NCBI GenBank assembly: GCA_023388195.1
Contig: JAEWGR010000161.1
Coordinates: forward strand, 1 to 18,194
Length of the DNA stretch: 18,194 bases
Reading direction: 5' to 3'
Origin: Bacillota bacterium
GTDB taxonomy: Bacteria; Bacillota; Negativicutes; Sporomusales; Sporomusaceae
A program made the position numbers and the translations under genes. Below the pieces are notes generated by a model. It did not search any database, was not told the DNA's origin, and was given only the letters and a program-made list of their open reading frames with translations. Shown one piece after another: positions 1 to 6,624 of the stretch (the stretch's first letter is position 1; each line of letters opens with the position of its first letter).

Positions 1-207
1 ATTCAGGAACAGCGTGGCAAAGACATTGCAAGTGAGAATGAAGCACCTTGCCATCGTCTCCCTCTAAACCATCACTAAAAGTCAGTTCCGTCAACCATTC
101 ATCGATAAAATCTCTCCACTTTTTTGGATCCTTATGGCTTGCAGCCGCTACAAGACAAATCCGAATGACCTCCTCAGCAGACAATGAATACTGTGGGTCG
201 CGCCTAG
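1..207 (-). pseudogene. 5'-truncated gene of unknown function, runs off left edge
   Basis: The minus strand is open from the window edge to the repeat at 209-233 and reads like real protein, with segments such as DPQYSLSAEEVIRICLVAAA and DPKKWRDFIDEWLTEL. No start codon belongs to it. Its upstream end coincides with the repeat, and the frame continues through the repeat into the RAYT remnant at 234-301, giving an in-frame chimeric reading frame from the ATG at 301. I do not recognise the family. The most likely reading is the 3' part of a gene whose 5' part was lost at the repeat. The stop codon lies outside the window. Confidence 0.5.
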
Positions 208-208
208 A

Positions 209-233
209 GGACACAGGGACGGTTCTCTCGTGC
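209..233 (+). repeat. Palindromic repeat copy 1 (GGGACGGTTCT core)
   Basis: Reads GGACAC, then the core GGGACGGTTCT, then a CTCGTGC arm. It forms an inverted pair with copy 2 (311-336), and the 75 bp between them hold the start of a RAYT gene. Eight copies of this family were found in the window. Confidence 0.75.
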
Positions 234-301
234 TTTATACCTATGCCTCGCAGCATTACATGATATCCCATTTTTGCTCTTTTTTCTTGTATTCTTGGCA
301 T
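234..301 (-). pseudogene. Remnant of REP-associated tyrosine transposase (RAYT, Y1_Tnp) start
   Basis: From the ATG at 301 the minus strand encodes about 22 residues starting MPRIQEKRAKMGYHVMLRG. This is the characteristic beginning of IS200-like Y1 transposases of the RAYT group, in which YHVMLRG forms the first beta strand. The sequence then passes into repeat copy 1, so the HUH motif and catalytic tyrosine are absent and no activity is possible. RAYTs are known to act on palindromic REP elements, and here the remnant lies between two inverted copies of such an element. The whole 209-336 segment looks like an internally deleted RAYT unit. The call rests on a short match. Confidence 0.55.
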
Positions 302-310
302 AAAATTTAA

Positions 311-336
311 CACTAAAGAACCGGTCCCCTTGTGTT
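311..336 (-). repeat. Palindromic repeat copy 2, inverted relative to copy 1
   Basis: The reverse complement reads AACACAAGGGGACCGGTTCT followed by TTAGTG. It carries one extra C in the core compared with the other copies. It overlaps the TAA stop of the HNH gene (335-337), so the repeat supplies or abuts the end of that gene. Confidence 0.75.
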
Positions 337-1060
337 ATTTCATTCTCTTTTTATAATCATAAGGAATTATCGCTGAAAGTTCCTCGACGGTTAACCAAGG
401 TCTCTTCCGATGCAATATTCGATGACAATTAGAGCACACAATGGCTAAATCAGAAAGCTTTGTTTTTGAAACGCCGCCTAAATATGAAAGAGGCACCTTA
501 TGGTGGCACTCTGCAAAGCCTGCACCTAACTCTCCATACACAGAAAAGAAATCGAAATTACACACTTCGCAGACTAGCTTGCCTTCCATTCTTAGAACAT
601 TTGCCTTTTTCTGCTTAGGAGCAGCACCACTTCGTTCAAGTCGCTTATGTAACTTTTCAATTATACGGCCTTCAGAAAACTCCTCATCTCCCTCGTTAAA
701 TGCTATATCCTCACTCGCCACTTCTTGATACCTCGACCTGATTATCCCAGCAAGTCTTTTTACTTCTTCAGGCTTATGCCCATATTGCTCCCAGACTAGC
801 TTGTCTATCTTAGAGCCGGCAGGCAGTCCACTGGAACTAGTATTGTCATGAAACTGCAAGTTCCCCAATTTCATAGCAACACCATCTGGATTGCGAAAAT
901 TCTCGCCATATTTGCCTTTGGAATGTATTCCAAGGCTATTTAGCAATTTACTCAAAGCGGCTACCTCGGGGTGGCTTTCCGATGGCATTTTCCTTCCAAT
1001 TCGAAAGTACAAATCAAGTGCAAGTATAGTCTCATCCAGTGACCAATTCGGATTACGCAT
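335..1060 (-). CDS. HNH endonuclease (McrA-like, zinc-binding)
   Basis: Predicted HNH nuclease of about 241 residues, probably acting on foreign or modified DNA. Numbered from the upstream ATG at 1066, the C-terminal third holds C166-x2-C169, the histidine pair H188-H189 in ECHHKVPLS, and C211-x2-C214-H215 with H219 in LAIVCSNCHRILHR. This is the usual zinc-ribbon HNH layout of McrA-type restriction enzymes. The N-terminal 150 residues match no domain I can name. Two ATGs compete: 1066 lies only 2 nt after GGGAGG, while 1060 lies 8 nt after GGAGG, so 1060 is preferred. The stop codon is inside repeat copy 2, so the C-terminus may have been altered by the repeat. The gene stands alone, next to a larger set of restriction genes. 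A type IV restriction role is inference. Confidence 0.82.
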   Translation of the reverse strand: MRNPNWSLDETILALDLYFRIGRKMPSESHPEVAALSKLLNSLGIHSKGKYGENFRNPDGVAMKLGNLQFHDNTSSSGLPAGSKIDKLVWEQYGHKPEEVKRLAGIIRSRYQEVASEDIAFNEGDEEFSEGRIIEKLHKRLERSGAAPKQKKANVLRMEGKLVCEVCNFDFFSVYGELGAGFAECHHKVPLSYLGGVSKTKLSDLAIVCSNCHRILHRKRPWLTVEELSAIIPYDYKKRMK

Positions 1061-1242
1061 AACCATTTCCTCCCTTTATCTCTTCTTTATTAGAGAGTGC
1101 GCTAACGTCTATCCGAGCACTAAGCAGGCCGCTTTTGTCTACAAAAAATTGCCTTCCTGGCAATCCAAGATTTAGAGAGCAGCCTGATGTAATTGCTGCC
1201 CCACTGCTCGGGGATTCGCTGAGACAGAAAGGATTGGCGTGC

Positions 1243-1272
1243 TTTACCTAAATTTTAAGCCTTTGTTATAAT
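1243..1272 (+). promoter_or_regulatory. Possible extended -10 promoter
   Basis: TTTACC at 1243-1248, an 18-nt spacer, then TATAAT at 1267-1272 preceded by TG in extended -10 position. It points toward the hairpin at 1311 and the IS256 remnant. It may be the old IS promoter or may be chance. Confidence 0.3.
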
Positions 1273-1310
1273 CTTCAATAAATACTCTCTAATATAACAT
1301 TTACCTATAA

Positions 1311-1365
1311 AGACAAAAGTCCTGCCTGCAAAATAAGTCATGTTTTGCAGGCAAGACTTTTGTCT
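1311..1365. repeat. Long inverted repeat, 23-bp arms
   Basis: Arms 1311-1333 and 1343-1365 pair over 23 positions with one mismatch around a 9-nt loop. The arms contain CCTGCCTGCAAAA and its partner TTTTGCAGGCA. It lies just upstream of the IS256 fragment. It could be a terminator, but there is no clean T-run, so an element end or a small mobile hairpin is equally possible. The CCTGCC/GGCAGG core recurs in hairpins at 11593-11634 and, in shorter form, at 14912-14947. Confidence 0.8.
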
Positions 1366-1385
1366 TATATTTATGCTAGCGGTAA

Positions 1386-1727
1386 GCCAAAGAAAAGGCC
1401 AAACAGGTTGCTCAATCAGTGAGAGAACTGAAGCTTAAAGAAGCTACCACTAAGATAGAAAATAGCATTAAGGAAATACTCACGCACATAGACTCTTCTT
1501 ATAAGCACTGGACAAGAATTCGTACGAACAATGTGATTGGACGCTTAAACCGAGAAATAAGACGCCGAACAAGAGTAGTCGTCACGTTTCCTGACGGCCG
1601 ATTTGCCCTCATGTTAGTCTGCTCCCGCCTTCGTCACGTTGCCGAAACTCAGTGGGGCAGTAAAAAGTATATGAATATGAAACACTTAGAAACTACCGGC
1701 CTTGAGTCGGGTTTTAGTGCTGACTGA
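1386..1727 (+). pseudogene. C-terminal fragment of IS256-family (mutator type) transposase
   Basis: The reading frame is open after a TAA at 1383 and encodes the end of an IS256-family DDE transposase. Diagnostic segments are KLKEATTKIENSIKE, HWTRIRTNNVIGRLNREIRR, RRTRVVVTFPDG, ALMLVCSRLRHVA and TQWGSKKYMNMKHLE. Homology begins upstream of the GTG at 1419, at the codons for AKEKAKQVAQSV. About 110 of the usual roughly 400 residues remain, and the first two catalytic acidic residues are missing, so this is a dead remnant. The TTGACGGTACC stretch just after it (about 1768-1778) may belong to the old right end of the element. A 41-bp piece of this gene recurs in the same orientation at 9434-9474. 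Confidence 0.85.
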
Positions 1728-2015
1728 TGTTACTTAATATGGGTTGCAAGGAATTTGCTAAACTATCTTGACGGTACCCAGTAGGATGAATGACTGCTCC
1801 TACTCAGAATCGCGAACCTCTCTTTATTTCATAATTCTTACTTACTCATTCTGTACTGGACAGGTTAATTTTTATGTAAATATATCTTATTTGACCTTAC
1901 ACTAAACTAAAAAATTGCAAAAATTTGATATAAGCTCGCAAAGACTGACAGGATTTAACACATGCATGCCGTATTTTAAAAGTAAGTGCTGTTAAGTAAT
2001 TAGGAGGTCTTTTTT

Positions 2016-3032
2016 ATGTTGAAACGAAGGTCTAATACACAAAATATCTCTTGGTTTCTGGATCAGGCAAGCTTTGGCCGGCTAGACCTTGAGCCGTCAT
2101 ATCAGAGGAAAAGTGTATGGACAGCCGCTTATCGTAAATATTTTATTGATACAGTTTTGAATAATTTTCCTTGTCCGAGCGTTTTTTTAAATGTGGAAGT
2201 GAAAACAGACGGGACTTCATTATATCACGTTATTGATGGAAAACAACGTCTTACGACAGTACTAGAGTTTATGAAAGACCGTTTTAAGACAGCTAAAACA
2301 AGTAGTCCTGAGTATGCGGATAAATATTTTAGTGAGCTGACTGATGATCAAAAGACTAATTTTTATGAGTACACTTTTACAGTTGAAAACATCAGCGGGG
2401 CGGATACTGCCTTACTGAATGAAGCGTTCGATAGACTTAATCGAAATGTGGCTAAATTGACAGATCAAGAACTGCGCCATGCGAAGTTTTCTGGTCCATT
2501 TATTAATCTTATGGAAACCTTAGCAGGAGATCAGTTGTGGCGGGACATTGGTATAGCTACTCCTGCTAATATAAGAAGAATGCGAGACATAGAGTTTATA
2601 TCTGAGATTTTTTTGCTTACTATGCATGGCATTCTTGAGGGGAAAGCAGAAGTGCTGGATAAATATTATGCTGAGTATGACGAAGGATTACCAGATGAAG
2701 AAACTCATAGGGAGAACTATGAACTTTGTAAGAGCTATATATTAGGTTTAAACTTACCATTTAAAGGCTGGCGCTTTTCTAATAACGCTGACTTTTATAG
2801 TCTTTGGGCAGCAATACTTCCCCTGGCAACCTCAAAGGCTAGCTTGAATTTCGATAGATCTAAACAGAACCTAATCCGGTTTATGGAAGAGGTTAATACA
2901 GTTCAAGAAGATAGCAAAAATGTAACTCCAGAAGCATTTGATTATTTAAATGCAGTAAGACAAGGGTCAAATAAGCTTCAAAATCGAACGACCAGAGCTA
3001 ATCTGCTTAGGGAGTGTTTAATCGAATTATGA
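2016..3032 (+). CDS. DUF262 (ParB/Srx-fold, GmrS-like N-terminal) protein
   Basis: A single-domain DUF262 protein of 338 residues. Visible hallmarks are YQRKSVW (Q30-R31), the nucleotide-binding signature as DGKQR (D74-R78), and the second conserved block FDRLNRN (138-144) with LTDQELRHA (148-156). In GmrSD and SspE, the DUF262 domain binds or hydrolyses nucleotides and senses modified DNA. The DUF1524 nuclease domain those proteins carry at the C-terminus is absent here, so an effector must come from a partner. That partner is probably the next gene, whose ATG overlaps this stop codon as ATGA. The start is secure, with AGGAGG 8 nt before the ATG. The 288-bp upstream gap holds no convincing promoter. 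A defence function is inferred from family and context. Confidence 0.88.
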   Translation: MLKRRSNTQNISWFLDQASFGRLDLEPSYQRKSVWTAAYRKYFIDTVLNNFPCPSVFLNVEVKTDGTSLYHVIDGKQRLTTVLEFMKDRFKTAKTSSPEYADKYFSELTDDQKTNFYEYTFTVENISGADTALLNEAFDRLNRNVAKLTDQELRHAKFSGPFINLMETLAGDQLWRDIGIATPANIRRMRDIEFISEIFLLTMHGILEGKAEVLDKYYAEYDEGLPDEETHRENYELCKSYILGLNLPFKGWRFSNNADFYSLWAAILPLATSKASLNFDRSKQNLIRFMEEVNTVQEDSKNVTPEAFDYLNAVRQGSNKLQNRTTRANLLRECLIEL

Positions 3033-3985
3033 GTAGGGTGCCTGAAAGTTTGCGCAGGTCATTCGACAAGATTTCTCCTGACTTGGAATTTTTAAAAAAA
3101 AGAGCCGAATATCAACTGCAGGATATAGCAAATCTATATCAAGCTCAGTATGAAGGCCGGGTAAAAACTGTAGAAAGCATTTTGTCAAAAATAGAAAGCG
3201 GTAAACAGTATGAATCTCTTACCAAAATTGAAGATCTATTTGCAGCTACAATAGCAGTTCCCTCTTTAGATAAAATCCAAGATGTGATAGCAGCTGTTCA
3301 AGCGCGCTTTGAAGTAGTCAAAATAAAATCTCATAGGGATAAGAACCCAAGAGAGTTTGTATATGATGACCTCCATATGATTTTAAAGTTAAAGGATGAT
3401 GCATTAATCATCAATAAAAATGTTCTTGAATATAAGTTTGAACTTCAAATAAAAACTTTACTCCAATTAGCATGGTGGCGTCTAGAACACGATCTTGTTT
3501 ATAAAACAACAAGACTTTCGTGGCAGAAGTCGAGAGTATTTGGGCAAATTAGAGCCTTATTTGAATTAGCAGACAGCATGCTTTCTAACATTGAAGAAGC
3601 TGCAAGTTTGCAAAGTGATGAGCAATTTCCCGACTACATTAGTATTAACAATCTTGCAGAAATACTTGAAACTAAATGGGAAGATAAACCCTGGTATGAT
3701 TTGCGGAGAACTGCGGAAACAGTCTTATTTTATTGCCGGTTAGCGAATATAGACCTAGATCAGCTTACTAATATTTTGCAAGAAGCTGTTAATCAGGATG
3801 TTCTTGCTGCGCGCAGTATTACTCCTAGCCAAGCAATCTTGATAGCGCTATACCGCTTTAATCAGAGGGAAATAATAAGTAATTTACAGAGTGAAGACTG
3901 CTCGTTATATATAACAGAGGAAATGCTTGAATTTTTTCCAGCGCTGAAGGATATTCCGAGGGATAAATTAATAAGTTTACCTTAA
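3029..3985 (+). CDS. RelA/SpoT-like nucleotidyltransferase domain protein
   Basis: Of 318 residues, about 40-160 follow the RelA/SpoT synthetase pattern: GRVKTVESILSKI (R44, K46), IEDLFAATIAV (D69), VYDDLHMIL (Y112, H116), FELQIKT (E138, Q140, K142) and WWRLEHDLVYK (H154). D69 and E138 correspond to the two metal-binding acids of (p)ppGpp synthetases. The arginine that normally follows the first acid (as in DLxAIR) is T here, and the NGYRSLH block is replaced by FVYDDLH, so substrate use may differ, as in toxSAS enzymes that modify tRNA. The remaining 160 residues look helical and are unrecognised. The ATG at 3029 overlaps the DUF262 stop (ATGA); a GTG at 3014 in frame is the alternative. It is probably the effector of the DUF262 partner, either a growth-arresting toxin or an alarmone maker (inference). 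Confidence 0.8.
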   Translation: MSRVPESLRRSFDKISPDLEFLKKRAEYQLQDIANLYQAQYEGRVKTVESILSKIESGKQYESLTKIEDLFAATIAVPSLDKIQDVIAAVQARFEVVKIKSHRDKNPREFVYDDLHMILKLKDDALIINKNVLEYKFELQIKTLLQLAWWRLEHDLVYKTTRLSWQKSRVFGQIRALFELADSMLSNIEEAASLQSDEQFPDYISINNLAEILETKWEDKPWYDLRRTAETVLFYCRLANIDLDQLTNILQEAVNQDVLAARSITPSQAILIALYRFNQREIISNLQSEDCSLYITEEMLEFFPALKDIPRDKLISLP

Positions 3986-3990
3986 ATAAT

Positions 3991-4023
3991 AAGCCGGCCA
4001 TGAATTTTCATGACCGGCTTTTA
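3991..4023 (+). terminator. Rho-independent terminator at the convergent end of two operons
   Basis: The stem 3991-4003 / 4008-4020 (AAGCCGGCCATGA) has one mismatch and a 4-nt loop, followed by TTTT. It lies 5 nt after the RelA-like stop and touches the vsr stop (4021), and A/T flanks on both sides suggest it serves both strands. The left arm contains GCCGGC (3993-3998), the site predicted for the neighbouring restriction enzyme. Confidence 0.82.
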
Positions 4024-4413
4024 ATCTAAAAAGCTATGTATTATTTCTTTTAATTGCGCAGAGTCTTTAATTTGACATTCCCAGATAACTAGAACTTGCC
4101 AGCCAGCTTCTTGCAAGGAGCCCTGATTTTCTATGTCTTTCTGGATATTCCTCGCACGTTTGGGCAGCCAGTATTCCGTGTTACTTTTCGGATTGCGGAT
4201 GCCTTCTTTGCAATCATGGCTATGCCAGAAGCAGCCATGAACAAATATCACTTTTTTGCGGCCAGGAAAGACGATGTCTGGTTTCCCTGGCAAATCTTTG
4301 CGGTATAGGCGGTAACGGTAGCCTAGCCGCCAGAGCAGCTGGCGAACAGCCATTTCAGGCTTTGTATTTTTACTGCGGATGCGCCGCATATTTTCACTGC
4401 GGGACATGCTCAT
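4021..4413 (-). CDS. vsr: Very short patch repair endonuclease Vsr
   Basis: A 130-residue DNA mismatch endonuclease. It nicks 5' of the T in T:G mismatches that arise when 5-methylcytosine deaminates, so it protects the host from its own C5 methyltransferase. Family signatures are RSKNTKPEMAVR (13-24), KDLPGKPDIVFP with catalytic D46, FVHGCFWHSHDC (57-68, zinc and catalytic histidines) and GWQVLVIWEC (104-113). The ATG at 4413 is chosen because AGGAG lies 9 nt before it; a TTG at 4419 is in frame but only 3 nt from that site. The ribosome site overlaps the stop codon of the endonuclease gene upstream (12-nt gap), so this is the third gene of the restriction-modification operon. Its target mismatch is presumably within GCCGGC (inference). 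Confidence 0.93.
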   Translation of the reverse strand: MSMSRSENMRRIRSKNTKPEMAVRQLLWRLGYRYRLYRKDLPGKPDIVFPGRKKVIFVHGCFWHSHDCKEGIRNPKSNTEYWLPKRARNIQKDIENQGSLQEAGWQVLVIWECQIKDSAQLKEIIHSFLD

Positions 4414-4425
4414 TTGCAATTGCTC

Positions 4426-5298
4426 CTATATAGCCAGATCAAGAGGCAGATCGGAGATATCCTTTAGACGTTTGCCGTCGATCATGATCATAAGCATGGA
4501 TAGCGCCTCTTCCTGATTGATCGCTTTAACAGCATTAATCAGTTCATATAACGCGAAATGATATACACAGTCAATATCGCCAGTCCCCAGCGCTATTGAA
4601 GCCAAACGGCTCGGAAGAGGTTCGCCAGTAACGGCCACAATATGGGGCAGATGCCCTTTGCGGTTGCGGATAAGGTTAAGTGCTTCTGACCGGCTGTTCT
4701 GGCTCCGGTCGGAACGGATTGTCCACTTTGCCGAGATGCTGGCGTGGAGAAGGGGCTTCCCGCCATTTTTCTCCCTGAGTGAAGCATTGAGGCTGACGCT
4801 ATCATCGACAATAATCTGCCCGGCATTAATTTCTTCATCCTTCATAAGCTGGCGGGTTATGATAACGTCAGGCGCTATTGTATAGTCGCTGCCGAGTGCC
4901 GCCGCCAGCTCTGGGTTGCTCTTAGCTAGATTATCCAGTTCAATTAAATGTGAATATTGCTCGTAATTGGCAATGGCTAGACGCTTGCGGCTATTAACTT
5001 TTAAGATTTCCCAGATGCCTGGCCGGATGTGGCCAAGATTCGGAAATGTTTCTCTTAAAAAGTTGGCATTGTATTCTTCAAAAGCATTGCCGCTTGTTTG
5101 GCCAGCCAGGCGTGTGCCAGTTTCCGATTGAAGCTGTTCAGCAATACCCTGCGCTATTTTCACAGAAGCAGTGCTGCTTTTATCAGCATTGCTAGGTATT
5201 CCCTTATCATCAACAATAAGCACAGAATCCAGAAGGGCAGCATGATAATGCTTGCGGGCTCCGGCTAACAGGACTTTTTCTGAAATATCAGCGATCAT
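4426..5298 (-). CDS. NgoMIV-type type II restriction endonuclease (predicted GCCGGC)
   Basis: A 290-residue enzyme of the NgoMIV/Cfr10I fold group. Counting from the ATG at 5298, the acidic and lysine residues fall at E74 (NAFEE), D144 (IAPDV), K191 (SISAKWTIRSDR) and E205 (SRSEALNL). NgoMIV has E70, D140, K187 and E201, so the spacing D-x46-K-x13-E is identical with a constant offset of four, and the length (290 versus 286) agrees. Predicted cleavage is at GCCGGC. The start at 5298 is chosen over an upstream one at 5337 because AAGGAG lies 8 nt before it and the ATG overlaps the methyltransferase stop as ATGA. That overlap makes endonuclease synthesis depend on prior translation of the methyltransferase. 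Cofactor and specificity are by homology. Confidence 0.92.
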   Translation of the reverse strand: MIADISEKVLLAGARKHYHAALLDSVLIVDDKGIPSNADKSSTASVKIAQGIAEQLQSETGTRLAGQTSGNAFEEYNANFLRETFPNLGHIRPGIWEILKVNSRKRLAIANYEQYSHLIELDNLAKSNPELAAALGSDYTIAPDVIITRQLMKDEEINAGQIIVDDSVSLNASLREKNGGKPLLHASISAKWTIRSDRSQNSRSEALNLIRNRKGHLPHIVAVTGEPLPSRLASIALGTGDIDCVYHFALYELINAVKAINQEEALSMLMIMIDGKRLKDISDLPLDLAI

Positions 5299-6251
5299 AT
5301 AGCAAGCTCCTTTTCTCTGGCGGCTGCTTCTAAGCATAGCCGTATTTGAGTTCCAACAGCAAACGCCACCGGCGGCGGGAATGCATTACCGATTTGCCGG
5401 TAGGCGGCAGTCTTGCGTCCAGAAAACTGCCATTCATCGGGAAAACCTTGTATTCTGGCCGCCATAGGTACTGTTAGGCGGGGAAGACCCAAAAAATCAG
5501 GCTCTGGTGCTTGATCGGCAATGCCATGGCCGTCAACGGCCAGCGCTGCCCAGGCTCTTTTGGCTCTAGTCGGCCCTAGATCCGGGCCTCCATGCTTTTT
5601 ACTGCCGCCAACAAGGGTTGGTGCGATGTCATTAGCCCAATGCCGCCAGCGGTTAGCCAGCCGCCAGCCGTTTTCGGCCATAAGGTCATGCAGCAAATTA
5701 CCTACAGTGGGCGGAGCCTGATCAAGAGGCATAGGCCAATGGAAACGGTGATGAATATCCTCACGTAAAGCGACAAAAATTACTCTGGGCCGGAGCTGAG
5801 AAACTCCGTAATCAGAGGCATTTAAAAGATGCCATTCTGCTATGTAGCCTAACTTTTTCAGTTCACGGATTAGCCGGAGCCGGTATTCGTCAAATACCGT
5901 ATCTAGCAGCCCTCTCACATTTTCAAGCATCACGGCCTTAGGGTTCATTTCTTTAACTAAACGCAACGCTTCCGGAAATAAATCACGTTCATCTTTTTCG
6001 CCTTTTTGCATTCCAGCGCGAGAAAACGGGGGGCAGGGAACGCCTCCGGCTAAAAGATCAATTCCCCGGAAGCTGGTGCCGTTGAATGTGCGTAAGTCTT
6101 GTTCGTACACATTCCATTCTGGCCGGTTAAGGCGGAGAGTAGCGCAGGCATGGGAATCTAGCTCAAGAAGTCCGACATGGTGGAACCCTGCCTGTTCAAG
6201 CCCCAGCGCCTGTCCGCCTGCTCCAGCGCATATTTCAAATGATGTCAGCAT
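5295..6251 (-). CDS. DNA (cytosine-5-)-methyltransferase of the NgoMIV-like system
   Basis: A 318-residue C5 methyltransferase that protects host GCCGGC sites. Motifs in order: I, FEICAGAGGQALGLEQAGF (5-23), SAM binding; IV, VPCPPFS with catalytic C73; VI, ENV at 110-112; VIII, QLRPR at 152-156; a short target-recognition region at about 185-260; IX, RLTVPMAARIQGFPDEW; X, IGNAFPPPVA. It is the first gene of a three-gene operon (methyltransferase, endonuclease, vsr) and ends in the ATGA overlap with the endonuclease. A weak AGGGTG ribosome site lies 7 nt before the ATG. An extended -10 promoter sits 38 nt upstream at 6290-6298. Specificity is inferred from the paired endonuclease. Confidence 0.94.
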   Translation of the reverse strand: MLTSFEICAGAGGQALGLEQAGFHHVGLLELDSHACATLRLNRPEWNVYEQDLRTFNGTSFRGIDLLAGGVPCPPFSRAGMQKGEKDERDLFPEALRLVKEMNPKAVMLENVRGLLDTVFDEYRLRLIRELKKLGYIAEWHLLNASDYGVSQLRPRVIFVALREDIHHRFHWPMPLDQAPPTVGNLLHDLMAENGWRLANRWRHWANDIAPTLVGGSKKHGGPDLGPTRAKRAWAALAVDGHGIADQAPEPDFLGLPRLTVPMAARIQGFPDEWQFSGRKTAAYRQIGNAFPPPVAFAVGTQIRLCLEAAAREKELAI

Positions 6252-6289
6252 ACTATTTCACCCTGTCCATTTTAGTTCTTTTTCTTCAC

Positions 6290-6298
6290 ATTATATCA
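6290..6298 (-). promoter_or_regulatory. Extended -10 promoter for the restriction-modification operon
   Basis: The minus strand reads TGATATAAT, a perfect extended -10, 38 nt before the methyltransferase ATG. No good -35 hexamer is seen at the usual spacing, as is normal for extended -10 promoters. Confidence 0.6.
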
Positions 6299-6624
6299 CA
6301 GAACGCCACAGATTACTTCCCAATAGTTTGCATTAGAATGTTAAGGACTTAGCTTATTTTTACAGCAATATCATAGTGCTAATCTATAACTTCGTTATGA
6401 GGATCGGATAGTCTAATCCTTCTATGTTTGCAGTTCTCTGTTGGTTAATTGCTTCTTAGTATCACTTTCACGTTTCTTTCTGTTCTTTCATCAAGTTTAT
6501 CCCATGTTCATTAGAGTTATCATGCTAATACAATAACTTTGCTGTTAAAAGCGGACATCGTCTTCTATACCAAGCTTTCTCTAATGACTCAAAATTATAA
6601 AAGTCCGCAGATCGGTAGCTTGAT
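6299..6624. other. A/T-rich spacer between two minus-strand operons, no gene seen
   Basis: No coding segment recognised on either strand. GCGGAC (6551-6556) and GTCCGC (6604-6609) could pair around a 47-nt loop and are followed by TTTT on the minus strand. This might be a poor terminator for the OLD-like gene. Confidence 0.35.

Larger units (their letters stand above)
1061..1385. other. Intergenic region with hairpin and possible promoter
   Basis: No gene recognised. It holds the HNH ribosome site (GGGAGG, about 1068-1073 on the minus strand), a possible plus-strand promoter (1243-1272) and the hairpin at 1311-1365. A minus-strand reading frame of about 60 codons spans roughly 1050-1250 but has no start codon or recognisable match. 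Confidence 0.4.

Noticed and set aside
891..1175. 94-codon plus-strand reading frame
   Set aside because: Antisense to the HNH gene start, with no ribosome site; explained as a shadow.
1050..1250. Minus-strand open stretch containing LGLPGRQFFVDKSGLLSARI
   Set aside because: About 60 codons with no start codon and no firm family match; may be chance, kept only as a note in the gap entry.
1780..1804. AGTAGGA / TCCTACT inverted repeat after the IS256 remnant
   Set aside because: Seven-bp arms with an 11-nt loop and no T-run; too weak to call a terminator or an IS end.
4593..4838. Frames antisense or out of frame within the NgoMIV-like gene
   Set aside because: The catalytic residues in exact register identify the real frame.
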